From: Hortaea werneckii
Taxonomy: Eukaryota > Ascomycota > Dothideomycetes > Mycosphaerellales > Teratosphaeriaceae
Reading direction: 5' to 3'
DNA: 64,000 nucleotides
NCBI GenBank assembly: GCA_037044905.1
Contig: JBAOKB010000054.1
Coordinates: 310,001 to 374,000, forward strand
Part shown: one piece after another, positions 43,196 to 55,300 of the stretch
Position numbering within the stretch: the first letter of the stretch is position 1
Layout of the letters: every line of letters begins with the position of its first letter
Notes under the pieces: generated by a model
The model's database searches: none
Seen by the model: the letters and a program-made list of their open reading frames with translations, nothing else
Told to the model about the DNA's origin: nothing
Translations under genes and position numbers: made by a program

Positions 43196-46100
43196 ATGGA
43201 CACGACACAGGACGTCAGCCGCTTCGGCTGCTCACGGACACTTGCACACGACGAAGACTTCTTGCATGAGACACGACAAGCATGAAATGTACATACGAGG
43301 CATGGACGCCATCACGATCGTTTCCGACTACCTACTTTGGCTTCTCCTTCGGACGGCCATGAGCGCACGTCGGTATCAGCTGGTCTGGTACCGGAAAGCG
43401 CTGGTGCGCCGCTCCCATTTCTTCGCCGCACTAGGCGGCTAATACCTGGCAAGACCACTGCACTTCGCGGCTACGTAGCGCGGAGCATTACGCAGTTCAT
43501 CACGCGACAGATGGTACGCGTGTGGGGAGGGTTAAGGTGTGGACAAAAGGGGGGGACACGGAGTCAAGGATGAGGAAAGAGGCTCGTCCAGCCCCCCACT
43601 CCTTATTTGGGGTCGGTAGGTGGGTTATGCATGGAACAGCAGGCTACCCGTTGCTACTAGATAGTTTTCTCTCTGAAATGTAATGCCCCCTGCCCACTCC
43701 CAGAATCATGTTTTCATCTTTTCTTTCGACCCTTCTCTCTGTTCCCAAGCATTTGCCCCTTCCGCTCTTGAACTCGCATCGGTCCCGTCGTGCCGTCGTC
43801 CCCCCGCCCTTTTGGAAGCTTGGAATCGCGCATCGCGTAGCCCGGCTCCATTAGGAAGGCCCACCTGTCAAGCGCTCACGCCATCTTTTCGAACGGGGAA
43901 ACACTGGGGATACTTTCCCGCGAACCGCCCTTTGCAGTATCTCGCACGGCAGGAAGCTGTCCGGAAGAAGGGCTGTGTTCGGCCCTGATCCTTTTGGGAA
44001 CTTGAGGTAGAATAGCTTCAGTCCGTTCTCCCCCTCGTCCGAGTACTCCCTCTTGTCAATCTCTCTTGGCAAGCCATTCCGTACCGGCTCTTCGTCTCCT
44101 GACGCGAAGTCATCCGGCCGCGCTGGGGAAATGGACGTCCCGCCAGCTTGTCTGCCTACGTGATGCTTTCCCATCCTTCCATGCGCCATGTGAACCGCGC
44201 ACGCAGTCCAGATAAAGAGTGGTATATTGCGGGAGGAAAGTCAGGAAACTCAGGTCGGGAAAATTACTTATGATCACACACAAACACGAGAAGAGTGGGA
44301 AAAGACGGAAAGGAGAACATGTCCAACCAATGACCGATAAACTGGGTTCAGATAGTGATGACTTTGTCACCCTCCCTTACTAAGTCCCACGACCGGGCCC
44401 GAGAAGGATTCAGGGAAAATCTGGCTGAATGTGCATGTGTGTGCCGTTAGTAACAAAACGTCAGAGACAAGGCCTCTGAAAAAATCACCCCTGGTCAGCT
44501 TGGTTTCGACCGGACCGTGAACCTTGTTCTTCCTCCCTGGGCCGTCGACCCGATGGTAAGTAGTAGCGATGAGAGAGGCAGAGGCAGAGACAGAGGCAGA
44601 GGAGAATGAAGGAAGCATGATCGAATGATTACAAAATCCCCGCTCTTTCCCGTTGAGGGATCGTGTACAGGGAGTAGTAGTATCGGTAGTTGTCTACTCA
44701 CCAGGGACCAGACACATGGCAGCTGGGAAAAAAATTGTCCGCTACAGAATTCCCTTGGGGAGAGCGGTTCAGGAATTTAAAATCGTGATCTTCTAAGTAA
44801 ACGATAGCTGCATCCACAAAATCCCTAGCGAACACCATCTCACATCCCCATGCGAAAATCAGATAAAACAAACGTCTGCCTCTGTCAGACTCCCTCTTTG
44901 GCCCGGTAAAGGAAGCGACGAACAGCCACCTTATGCGAACTAAGGACCAGGGACCAATACGTTTCCTGCCAGCTTCCTTCCCCAGGAACCGGGGTCCCCC
45001 TAGTCCGCGTTGATCTGCCGTGTTTGTGTGTGTGTGGGGTGGAGGTACTGTGCGGTACCTCTAGTGGGGAGGCGAACTACCCTTAAAGGGGACTGTGCCG
45101 AGTCGATGGATTTTTGTCGGATCAGGCGAATGAGGATATCCTTTTCTTGATTTTCTAGGGAGGATGTCAAGTCTGACGGGCGTCACCACGATCCTGCCGT
45201 CGTCATTGGAATTTTTGTTGGGAGGTGATTGAGCGGCGACATGTGGCTTCGAATCCCCATGGTGGTGGTGGTGGTGGTGGTGTTGGAGACAAGTCGTCCC
45301 TTCCGTCGTGTTTCGTCGAATGGGTTCGTTGAGTCTTATTCAATTGAATTGGATAAACTGTGGGGCCCAGGAGTTGTCTGGATACCTTGACCTTGAACCC
45401 ACGTGACGACTAGCGCGTGGCGGTAGCGCAGCGCAGCGGTGGCGTGAATGTTGATCGCAGGCGTACCCCACAAGGACCGTCTTCTCTTGGATACCGTGGC
45501 CGCGTTGTCCTCGCGCTGCGCAAGGGTCGATGGAATGGCGGTAGTATAGGCAACGACAGACGGAATATCTTTCGACTACCTGAATGCACATTTTGCTTGC
45601 AAAGCCCTAGGTGTATTTAAATATCGTGGTTGGTAGTTGGATCCTGATAGATACGTTGCAATCCCTCTGTCGAAACAACGGATTCGATTTTTTGGAAATT
45701 GATGTGAATGCGTTTGGGAGGTGTCGCCACACATTTTATATCATTGTCCTGTTGCTACCCGCGTAAGAACGAAGAAGGCCGCTGGGAAAAATAGTCAGAG
45801 CGACTTACATGCATCGCGTGAGCAGTGAAATATGTAGCTGAATTGAGAAATGTCCTCGTTCTGGCAGTCTATAGGCCGTAGAGGGTTGCAAAGGATGTCT
45901 TGTCACGATAGCGAGGGCTGGCCGCGACGATGCGACCTGGTTATGGGTAGGGGGCGAGAAACGGCATAGTGTCAACAGGCGACGCCGAAGGTAGCAAGGC
46001 TAGCCGTGATTACTGTGTCGGTAGGCGTGCCGAATGATGAAAGGCAGATCAGCCTCGCAGGGGAAGGGCCTTAGCTGGGTGCCCAGCACCTGGGAACAGC

Positions 46101-47315
46101 ATCTGAGATTCGCGGGAGGAAGTGCATGGTCTGACAGACTAGTGAAATAGAATTTGCTCTCGGCAGCAAGAGGAGCAACAGCTGTTGGTTCGAATATGGG
46201 ACAGCCATGGTTGCAACGCGAGCCTATTGGCTTGCTGGAGTGGTGAGTGAGTTTGAGGATTGTAGCGGCGGTGTCCCAAACATATGACCATCCCGGAGGG
46301 CCACGAGGCGATCTCCAGCGGCGCGGCATAACGCACTTGCAGTCATATTCGAGAAGACTCTTTCTTCCGTCAGCATTCGACAAGCGTGGCGTTCACGTCA
46401 CCGGACGTAAGAAGGGCGGTAGGGGGCGCCGCAATACACCGTCAAATGACGTCGCGACCTGATGCTGCTCGTATTGTGTATTGGTTTTCCGAGACATGGT
46501 TTGCTGTCCAAGTCACGACCCGTCAGCGACATGCAGCATATGCTCGCTTGTATGTATACTAAAACTTATGGTTGTTTTGGGAGTCACGAATGGGAAAGAC
46601 GAGAGGCACATGACCGCACATCGGGAAGTAGTGCACGAGCCAAGGCCGCGCTGAAAAATGCCGGCAATGGTTCCCCTTGTGGAGCGCAAGTTGCGCAAGG
46701 TGACAGCAGATCCAAATTCGCGTTCGCTTATTGGACTGCGCCTCATTATATATCCAAAATTACGACTTCACCTGCATGCGAGCGAGACCGGCATTGAGCA
46801 CTCCGGCCCTAGGTCAATTTCGTGACAGCTTCTACGAGGGACGGGCGGATGTTTTGGAGAGTGTAGTAGCCTTCGTGGGCACCACACGTGCGTTGCTTGC
46901 CTCTCCTTAGGCGACTGTTACAGGCTGCTCCATCAGAGGCACGACGTACACCGGTCTAAGCCGAATCAGAGCTGTTGGACCCGAACCCGAAAGCCCAAAG
47001 ACTCGGCTACCGCTGTCGCTAACCACATGTACCGTCGGCTGATAGACCCTAAACACCTCTCCGACAGGAACGGTAGCATCGTAGCATCGTAATCTACTTG
47101 AGAAACCACCGACGGCCTAGATACCACACCGGCCGAAGACAAAAAGTAGTATCCGTCACGACGCCCTCTTATCAAGCTGCACATGCATCATCACACCAAA
47201 GAAAGCCCATGTCTTGTTTGGAATTCTACGCATGAGCAGTATACAGACACTTCAGTTGTGTCAGTTTGATCATCCCCATCGTTGGGCATTATCCGCACAT
47301 CTTTCCCGTCTCCCA
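43196..47315. other. Gene-poor interval, 4.1 kb
   Basis: The largest gap in the window. I see no gene with family resemblance; the longest open frames (110-127 codons at 46000-46383 and 46462-46797) look random. It contains a GAGGCA-type microsatellite at about 44571-44602 and a (TGG)7 run at about 45260-45282. It could hold UTRs, a non-coding RNA or decayed sequence; none can be shown by eye. Confidence 0.5.
45260..45282 (+). repeat. (TGG)7 microsatellite
   Basis: Seven consecutive TGG triplets in the gene-poor interval. Confidence 0.85.
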
Positions 47316-50252
47316 TCACGAAGGGGCCTTCATGAACCAGTCTGAATCAGCATCCATCATAAAATTCGTAATGTTGAACTCATTATTAGGATTTCCATCG
47401 ATCGGGTGATGGCCATTGGCATTGGAATCCCCGTTGAGGTTGTCAGGAGCAAGACTCGTGTCCCCAGGAGCCGCCATCGGCAATCGCGGCATGTTGAAGA
47501 AATCGAACACGTCGAGATACTCCAGCTCATTCGGCGCCGGTGTACGCGCCGGTGTCACTGTGTTTATTTTGAAATACTGCCGCGGCTGGCGCGAGATCAG
47601 AAAATCAAGATCATAGGCGTTGCGTCTCATGTCGGCCAGGATGCGGACATTGGAAGGTGTCTCACGGACCCCATTTACACCGACCGGCGCTTGTTCAGAC
47701 TCTGCGTACTCCTCGAGCACGCGCGTCAGCAGAGTCGCGTATCGCTCGGCCACCTTCCAATACACGCCCATCTCCCTCAAAGTCTCCACTAGCGGGTGGA
47801 TCGCTGGGTTGACTTGGTGATCTATCGTCGATCCGTGGACCAGTAGAAGTCTCGCTGCCACCCAAAGGCTGAATGCGAAGGGCGGCCCAAGTTTGGTCAG
47901 CATGTTGTTGTTTCGAACATAGTTACATAGGGCGCAAATATCCTCGACGGCTGTGTGACACCGCTGGCTGGCGCTGAAAGATGGCGTGAATATGGGGCTC
48001 CGCGTCGTGGGATATGCAGCTGAAGAGTGCAGACGTATGACCGCGCTGTATCCCGCTTACGTTAGCTTACTCTTAGTTCGCTGAGGTCCAACCCGTAGCC
48101 CTATGTATGCATCTCGACGTCAAGGCTAAAGACGCCGTGAAGTACCTGGCATAGCTCCACAGTTGACCCGATGATTGCGCATAAGCTGCAATTGTTTTTG
48201 GTAGAGCGGGGGTTAACTTACGTATGATACGTGACGTGAAGCATAATCCAGATGCAATTGACAATCTTATTCCCGCCATTCGAATTAAAAAGTCTGCTCA
48301 TGTTCCCATACTCACCCGGGAGGCTGAACTTCCAATTGTTTAACTTAGTGTCCAGCTGTCTGTATTCTTGTTGCCACTGCTCAACGTCTGAGAGGGCTCC
48401 AATATCGACCGGCTTCTTCAAGAAGCGATGGATCTCACTCAAGATACCGAGGACTTCAATGTAATAGGAGAAGCTGCCCAGGTTTTCTGGCTTGTTGAGT
48501 GAATAATCGGTCCGTTCGTTTGCGGGATTAGAGAACCAGCGTGTTTCTACTGGTTGATTGCGAGCGAAGAGGTCGTCGCGGCAGGGTAGCTTTCGGTCTA
48601 CTTCCTTGTCGTCAAGTGCGAATTCGAAAGCAGTCGAAATGGTCGCATAGCGATCAAGCAAGTAGACCATCCAGAACAGACGTCGCCGGCTCTCGTCTTC
48701 GATGAAAGACTTCGCTTCAGGCAACACCATGGCACGTAATGTGTAAATTGATGGATAGAGAGGAGATACAGAAGCGGACGTGGTCTCAACAGCCAGCCCT
48801 AATTGCACGACGCTTCTTGTAATCAAAGCCAGCAAATTCCATCCCGGCGGTCCATTTGAGTTGCCGACAATGTCCAGTGCGAGAATCACCAGGGCTTGAA
48901 GAGCTTTGACAGAGCTGTTCTCGAGACCATACAACAGAACCTTCTGTTTTGAGATCGAGTGGTAGCGCTCACGGGCATGCTCACTGAGCCGGGGATCTGT
49001 GGAGAAACGAAGAGTCGTCGCCACGATTGCATGTAGAAGAATGCGATCTGCTTCCTCAAGCGAACCAGGCCCGAAAAGCGAGTCCAGAGTGGATCGACGA
49101 TGTAGAATTGGACACCATGTATTGATGTGTTTGAAGAAGAGATCAGTGAGAGCGTAGAGCAAGTCATATGGAGGGAAGTCCTGATCCTGTGCAACGGCAT
49201 TGTTCCCATCAGGAGAAGTCATACTCGGATGACCGGAGTTCATTATGTTCAAGCTCGGACTCTCAAGTGGTGGATTGGTCGCTGCGTAGACATCGGCGCC
49301 TGTCGTAGCGCCGGGCAGCACTCCGAAGGATGAATCGTGAGATGCCCGATGTTGATGATGCGATTGCTGTTGATGGAGATCGCTTCTATACCTGGCAGGG
49401 TTAGGGTACATGTTAGGGGCTTGCATATTCGGTGTCTGCATGAACAGAGCGGTCTCCGCGTGGGGAATATGATGCGTCTGCTGTCCTGCCGGGGACGCAG
49501 CTGCTCCTGGTTGCGTCTGGACGTTTGGAAGAACGTTGGCCAGCTGTTGCAAGACATGTTGCTGGGTCTGAAGTACGCCTTCAAGTTTATCTGACGTCCC
49601 ATGGCTTAGCGAGTAGCTCCCTCGGGACAATCGGCGTAGAGGCATTGCTGGCAGGGTCACGTCCAGGCCATGCAAGGATGCATAGAGAGCGGAGACCTTG
49701 GAGAAGGTGGAAACATACCGAGTCTTGCCTCTAGCTCGCGACCATACCCGGCGCGTAGCCCAGGCTTTTTACGCTCTTTGTATTCGCAGAGCTGTCCATT
49801 GCGGACGCACCACCCACACTGAGGCTGCCCTCGGTCACATTTGACCTACCGAACGAAGTGAGGTTAGTGGCGAGCCGGGCCACCGAAAGGGTCTCCGGTC
49901 TTACCTTGCGCTCCTTGCATTTCTCGCAACTCACGGAGATGGGGCGAGAGCCAGCGGTTTTCTGGCGCTTCGGTTTCCTCTCCTCGTCCCCGTTAAGGTC
50001 TCCATCCGCATCCTCATCGTCGTCGCCACTCCACTCTTCACGCAGTTCTGCGTTTGACGGCGACGTATCCTCTTTTGGCGTGATATGCTGCCGGGGCGTA
50101 GACGCTGCAGCCGATGCCATCGCGGAGGTGACGATGAGGTTGCTTCGGGGGAGTGAGGACCGAGGGGCATTGGCCTTTATTTGCAGGAGTTGCCGAGCTC
50201 TGCGAAAGCGGGGAAGGGTGTGGAGCTTCTCGCTGCTTGAAAGCGTGATCAT
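47316..50252 (-). CDS. Zn2Cys6 fungal transcription factor (fungal_trans domain)
   Basis: Exons 50252-49905, 49845-49719, 49590-48222 and 48045-47316 give 857 residues. Seen: a split zinc cluster across intron 1: CEKCKERK | VKCDRGQPQCGWCVRNGQLC, i.e. C-x2-C-x6-C-x6-C-x2-C-x6-C at about 109-136. A basic linker follows (KERKKPGLRAGYGREL), then a short coiled coil for dimerisation (ARLDKLEGVLQTQQHVLQQL). The middle-homology fungal_trans region (DLFFKHINTWCPILHRRSTLD, ESRRRLFWMVYLLDRYAT) extends to LGPPFAFSLWVAARLLLVHG, and an acidic tail (FMMDADSDW) may be the activation domain. The start could instead be ATG 50120. It is divergent from the rhamnonate dehydratase gene by 231 bp, so it may be that pathway's regulator. 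I cannot match it to a named factor. Confidence 0.9.
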
Positions 50253-50483
50253 GTCCCGCTACAGAGCTCTGCAGCAACATTGTCCGGAACAATGAAGAAA
50301 CGAGACCGAAATCCATGCGATATGGTAGCCCGAAGGTATTTACTCATGAACCGTCCCGTTCGCAAGTATCCGTAACTTTTCATCTTCTTCGCATATCACA
50401 ACTGCATCTCTCTGTGCGCTATTGCCAGCGTTTGCTCAACCTCATCGGTGTATAACATTGTCTTCATCTAGCCCGCTCCCATC
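50253..50483. promoter_or_regulatory. Short divergent promoter of Zn2Cys6 factor and rhamnonate dehydratase
   Basis: 231 bp lie between start codons, close enough to be one control region. A GTATAA box-like site lies near 50450 on the plus strand. CGG/CCG triplets occur but I see no defined paired site. Confidence 0.55.
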
Positions 50484-51828
50484 ATGGCTAGCAAAGGCGT
50501 TGCTCAATTTCCCAAGGTGAAGGAGATTAGAACCTTTATCATTTCGGGCGTGGGCTCTGGCGGCGACTATCACAATGTCAAGGGTGGCCACTGGTTGATT
50601 GACTCGAAGATATCCACGCCCATGTCTGGATATGAGGCATACAGGAAATCGCGGACGCAATGGGGTATCAACGTACTGGGATCTTTCTGCGTCGAGATTG
50701 AGGCAACAGATGGGACGAAAGGGCTTTGCTACTGGCTTTGGCGGTCCACCCGCTTGCTGGCTAGTCGCTGAGCACTTCAGACGGTTCTTGATTGGAGCTG
50801 GTGAGCTACACCCTAGACTGTTGGCTAAGGCATGACTGATTTGCTAATGATGGACCTTCAACGTAGACCCAAGAGACACAAACCACCTCTTCGAGCAGAT
50901 GTACCGTGCCTCAATGTTTTATGGCCGCAAAGGCCTACCAGTAGCTGTCATTTCCGTCATTGACCTCGCTCTATGGGACCTTCTCGGCAAGATCAGGAAC
51001 GAGCCAGTATACAAGATGATTGGCGGGGCTACGCGTGAGAGGCTGGACTTCTACTGCACAGGTCCTGAGCCCGCCGCTGCGAGAGACATGGGCTTCACCG
51101 GCGCCAAGGTGGCATTGCCGTACAGCCCAGGCGAAGGGCCTGAGGGCATGAGGAAGAACGTCGAGTACCTAAGGCAAAAGCGTAGCGAAGTCGGCCCAGA
51201 CTTCCCGCTCAGAGTGGATTGCTACATGAGCTTGAACGTGCAATATACGATCGAACTGGCAGAGAAGTGCAAGGACCTCAACATCGACTGGTGGGAAGAA
51301 TGCCTCTCACCAGACGACTTCGACGGACACGCCTTGATCAAGCGTGCCCATCCAACCCTCAAATTCACCACCGGCGAACACGAGTATTCCCGGTACGGCT
51401 TCCGGAAGCTCATCGAGGGCCGGAACCTCGACATCTTGCAACCGGACGTCATGTGGGTGGGCGGTATGACCGAACTGCTCAAGGTCTCCTCAATGGCCGC
51501 TGCATACGACATCCCCGTCGTCCCACACGCCTCAGGACCCTACAGCTACCACTTTGTCGTCTCGCAAGCAAACAGCCCGTTCCAGGAGTATCTTGCAAAC
51601 TCGCCCGACGGCAAGAGCGTCCTTCCCGTGTTCGGCAACCTCTTCACCAACGAGCCAATCCCTACCAAGGGCTTCTTAGACGTCACCGAGCTCGACAAGC
51701 CTGGCTTTGGCCTTGAGATTAATCCGCAGGCGCCCCTCATCGACGCCACTAGCATTCTTAACCCGGCACCAGCGAAATCGCTACCGCCACCGACGCAGGA
51801 AGAGGCTAAAACAAACGGCTCTGCATGA
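50484..51828 (+). CDS. L-rhamnonate dehydratase (enolase superfamily), with a frameshift
   Basis: Exon 1 is 50484-50800 and exon 2 is 50867-51828; the intron has a TGCTAATGA branch-like site. About 425 codons in all. Seen: MR-MLE layout with SGGDYHNVKGGHW, INVLGSFCVEIEATDG, GFATGFGGPPACWLV and ISVIDLALWDLLGKI. The metal ligands lie in VDCYMS, WWEECLSPDD and TGEHEYSRYGF, and the catalytic His in VVPHASGPYSYH. These match RhmD/LRA3-type enzymes closely. Known: the enzyme dehydrates L-rhamnonate to 2-keto-3-deoxy-L-rhamnonate in non-phosphorylated rhamnose breakdown. Odd: the frame shifts by one base in GACGAAAGGGCTTTGC at about 50716-50726. Codons up to ...TDGTKG are in one frame and GFATGFGG... 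onward in the next. No splice signal explains this. As written the first frame stops at 50771. Confidence 0.88.
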
Positions 51829-52370
51829 TAGACGACCCAAAAGGTCGTACTTGGACTTGGCATTAGATATGGTGGGTAGTCATTTAGAAGTATAGCGCAT
51901 ATATGCAAGCATTTCAAGTATCTTATCTCAAAATAATAGCCTCAGGGCAAAGATGGACGTACAGCTGGCATATACCTATGTTATGTTCCTCCAACAAACT
52001 CCAAAAATTGGTCTTGAACATCGCACATTTGCCATTTGCACATAGCGACGCCGCACCGAAAGCAAGCTGGCCGAAAGCGATTGTCAAGACCTCAAATGAA
52101 AGCCATCGAGAAAGTTGAACACCGATCAATACCAATCTGCGACGCCCTACTCTCCATATCATTACCATAGAGCGCCAATCAAAATGCTCGTCTTTTTCCC
52201 TCCCTATGTCCATCCTAACCTTCACGCAATACAACCCAATGCATGCAAAGAACTCCTTTTGCTGCCAAAAAAAGCACACTTACATGTATCGTCCCCAGCG
52301 TTAACCTCTCAAGAACTCCTCGCCAAATGCAAAAGATGCTTCAACAACAAGAAAAATCAACCCGACACGT
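51829..52370. other. Convergent intergenic region, 0.54 kb
   Basis: It lies between the stops of the rhamnonate dehydratase (plus) and Nup2-type (minus) genes. No gene; presumably two 3' UTRs. Confidence 0.6.
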
Positions 52371-55300
52371 CTAATTGGCTTTGTGCTCTTCAAGCAAGCT
52401 GGCAATCTTCGCAGCGTTCTCCGGCTGGCCGACGGATATCATCCACATGCTCGGAACGCCGCTAGCGCCCTGCTTCGGGTCCATGTGATCGATGAAGGAC
52501 GCTCCCACCGTCTTCTTGCCAGCTTCGTTCGTGTACTTGAACTCGGGCTTGGCGGCGAAGTTCATAGCGATGCGTCCCATCGGGCCGACCTTGAGGAGCA
52601 CGCGGGTCTTGCCCGTCTCCTGGTTTTTGAGGATGTACAGAGGACCTTTGCCCTTGTCAACCCAGCCTTTTACCATGGAGCCATTGTCGTTCTTCTTGTC
52701 GTCGAACTTAGAGCCCTTTGCGATGGGTAGCTCCAGAAGGACGTCATGCCCTTCTTTTTCGCTTTCGGTGAGCTTACTCATGTCCTCTTGCTGCTCGTCC
52801 TTCTGTTCGTCGCTTGGCTCACCGTCGGCCTGCTCTCCAGTGCCTGATGCCTCGCCATCGGTCGTCGCACCCGGAGTAGTAGTCCGGGAGGCATCGGTGG
52901 AGGCGGATTGAGGAGCTCCAAAATTGAAGCCAACTGAAGGCGGTGCTAGCTTGCCAGATTCACTTCCTGGTCCTTTGCTTTGAGGAGTCGGATTAGAGCC
53001 AAAGAGACCAGCAAAGGGGTTCTTAGGCGGCGCTGCAGCAGGCGTCGTGCTTTCCTGGCCAGTGGGTGCACCAAACTTGATCGGCGTACTAGGCTTCCAA
53101 GTGTTGTCACCGGTACCCTGGCTCTCCTCACCGTTCGCCTTGTCTGCTTCCGCTGGCTTCGACTGGCTACTTCCGAAATTGAATCCTCCAAATGATGGCT
53201 TAGCTGGGGATTGTTGTGGTGTCTGAGACTGGGAATCTTGGCTGCCAAGCTTGAATATCGAGTTGCTGGATCCAGAACCGGTTGACGGCTTGAAGCTGAA
53301 GCTGGGTCCACTCTTGGCAGCATCCTCAATCTGTTTCCTCTTTGCCTCCTGCTCAGCTTTGTCCTTGGCTTCCCATGAGTCCTTGTCTTCATCTTCGCTG
53401 TCGTAGTCCTCGTCCATACGCTTTTGCTTTGCTTTCTCTACTTCAGCATCCGCCTGCTTGCCAAAAGCCGACAAGAAATTGGTCGCGCCGCCTGTCGGGG
53501 CGCTGAATGTGGGCTTGAAGCCACTAGTAGCGGTGGTAGAGGCTCCAAAGCCGGAACCTGAAGATGAGCTAGCCTTGAACAGACTTTGGGAAGATTCAAC
53601 TGTACCCTGCTCCGTGGTGGTTGCAGATGAGCCGAATTTGAACGACGTGCTGGGCTTAAAGGCGGTAGAAGGTGTTGAGCTCTTCTCTGCATCTTTCGGA
53701 GAATCGAGGGCTGTCTCAAAGAGGCGACTAGTTTTGCTGGCCGTCTCTGGTAGTTTTGGATATTGTACTGCGTCGCTCGGCTTTGCCCGCTTTTCTGTTG
53801 CAGGTGCAGGGGGAACATCTTCGTCTGCAGATCGCTTACGGCTAGCTGGTGCAGTCGCCGGCGGTTGAGCAGCCTTTGCAAACACGTTAGCCACCGAAGG
53901 CGCCGCGGGAGTGCTAGGCGCTTGCGCTGCTGATTGTGCAAGTGGTGCTGGTGCCGGCTTCGGTGTGGAGGCGGCATTTGATTTGGGACCGGATGAAGAT
54001 GTGAAGGCTTCACGGTCCATGATCTTCGATGCCTCCGTCATGTAATACTCCATGATGACAGTCCAGTCTTTGCCGACATCTTGGGTCTTCAAATGGGCGA
54101 GCAGTCCATTGTTGAGCTTTGTAAGCTGTTCAATGTTTGACGCTGCGGAATTAGATGTTGCAGATGCGATAGCAGAGGAGCCCATCCCTTGTTGTGATGG
54201 TTTCTGAGGGGTTTGGAAGGATGGAGGTGCTGGAGCACTTGGGGTAATGGACGCGTTGAAAGGCGCAGTGCTCGGCTTTGGTGCAGTCGCGGGAGGCTCA
54301 TTCTCTTTCGGAGTCAAGCGGTCGAACAGACTCTTACCGGCGTTCGAGTTCTCGTCGGATGACTTCGCTGGCGCAGCCGAGCTGCCAAAAGAGAAGGACG
54401 GTTTAGGTGCGCTCGCAGGTGGCTGTTGTGACATCCTCTCGAAAATACTCTTCCCAGATGCTGGTGCAGGAGTTTCTGGCTCAGGGACCGATTTTTGGGA
54501 GTTGTTGCTAGCACTCGCCATGCTCGTGTCTTGCTGCGAAGCGCCAAGATTAGTGCTTGGGGTGACTTGCGACTGACCAAAGCTAAAAAGATTGCCGGCA
54601 GGCTTTGGCGTTTCCTGCTGTTGTTGCGACTGGCCAAATGAAAACTTTGGCGTACTGCCTTCGGGCTCCTTTTGCTGTCCGACACTGCTGAACAAATTTG
54701 GTTTTGGCGTAGTGCTTTCTTGTCCATTTGACTTGCCAATGCCACCAAAGAGGTTGGCCTTTGGCGTGGATGTCTCTGGCTCCTTCGGCTGTCCTACGCT
54801 CCCAAACAAGTCCGTCTTAGGGGTTTCTTCACGCTGCTCCGTTGGCTTCTGAGCAGGTGTGGCCTGCTGCTGCCCGAAAGAGAAGTTCGCAAAAGGGTTC
54901 GCAGGTTTTGCGGGCTCCTCTGCCGCCGTTTGGCTTTGCTGCGCTGGTTGCCCGAAGCTGAAAGACGGCTTGGGCGTCCCTCGAGGCTTTTCCTTGTCGG
55001 ACTGGCCGCCAAAGTTGAAAAGCGACTTGGCAGGTGTCTCCTGCTCCGCTGGCTTGTCCTGCTGCTGTGAAGCCCCAAAGCTGAATGGAGTCTTGGGAGC
55101 GGCTGATTCCTGGTCTTTGCCCTGTTGCCCGAAGCTGAATGATGCTTGGGGTGTCTGTTGCTCGTTCTCCTTGTTTTGCTGGCCGAAGCTCGCAAACGGA
55201 TTGGAAGGTTTGGGTGTCCTGGTCGTTTGACTGCGACACAGACTGCGTAAACATCCCAGGCTTTATACCGGTGCTCTGATCTTGAAGACCACCAAAAATG

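Noticed and set aside
42600..43442. 280-codon plus-strand Ser/Pro/Arg-rich frame
   Set aside because: Shadow of the CBM48-like gene in another frame.
45245..45260. TTCGAATC-like string suggesting a tRNA T-loop
   Set aside because: Flanking bases do not pair as a T stem, and no D or anticodon arm is found upstream.
55225..55258. Intron of about 34 bp to explain the Nup2 frame change
   Set aside because: Too short for a fungal intron and the donor GTTTAC is poor.
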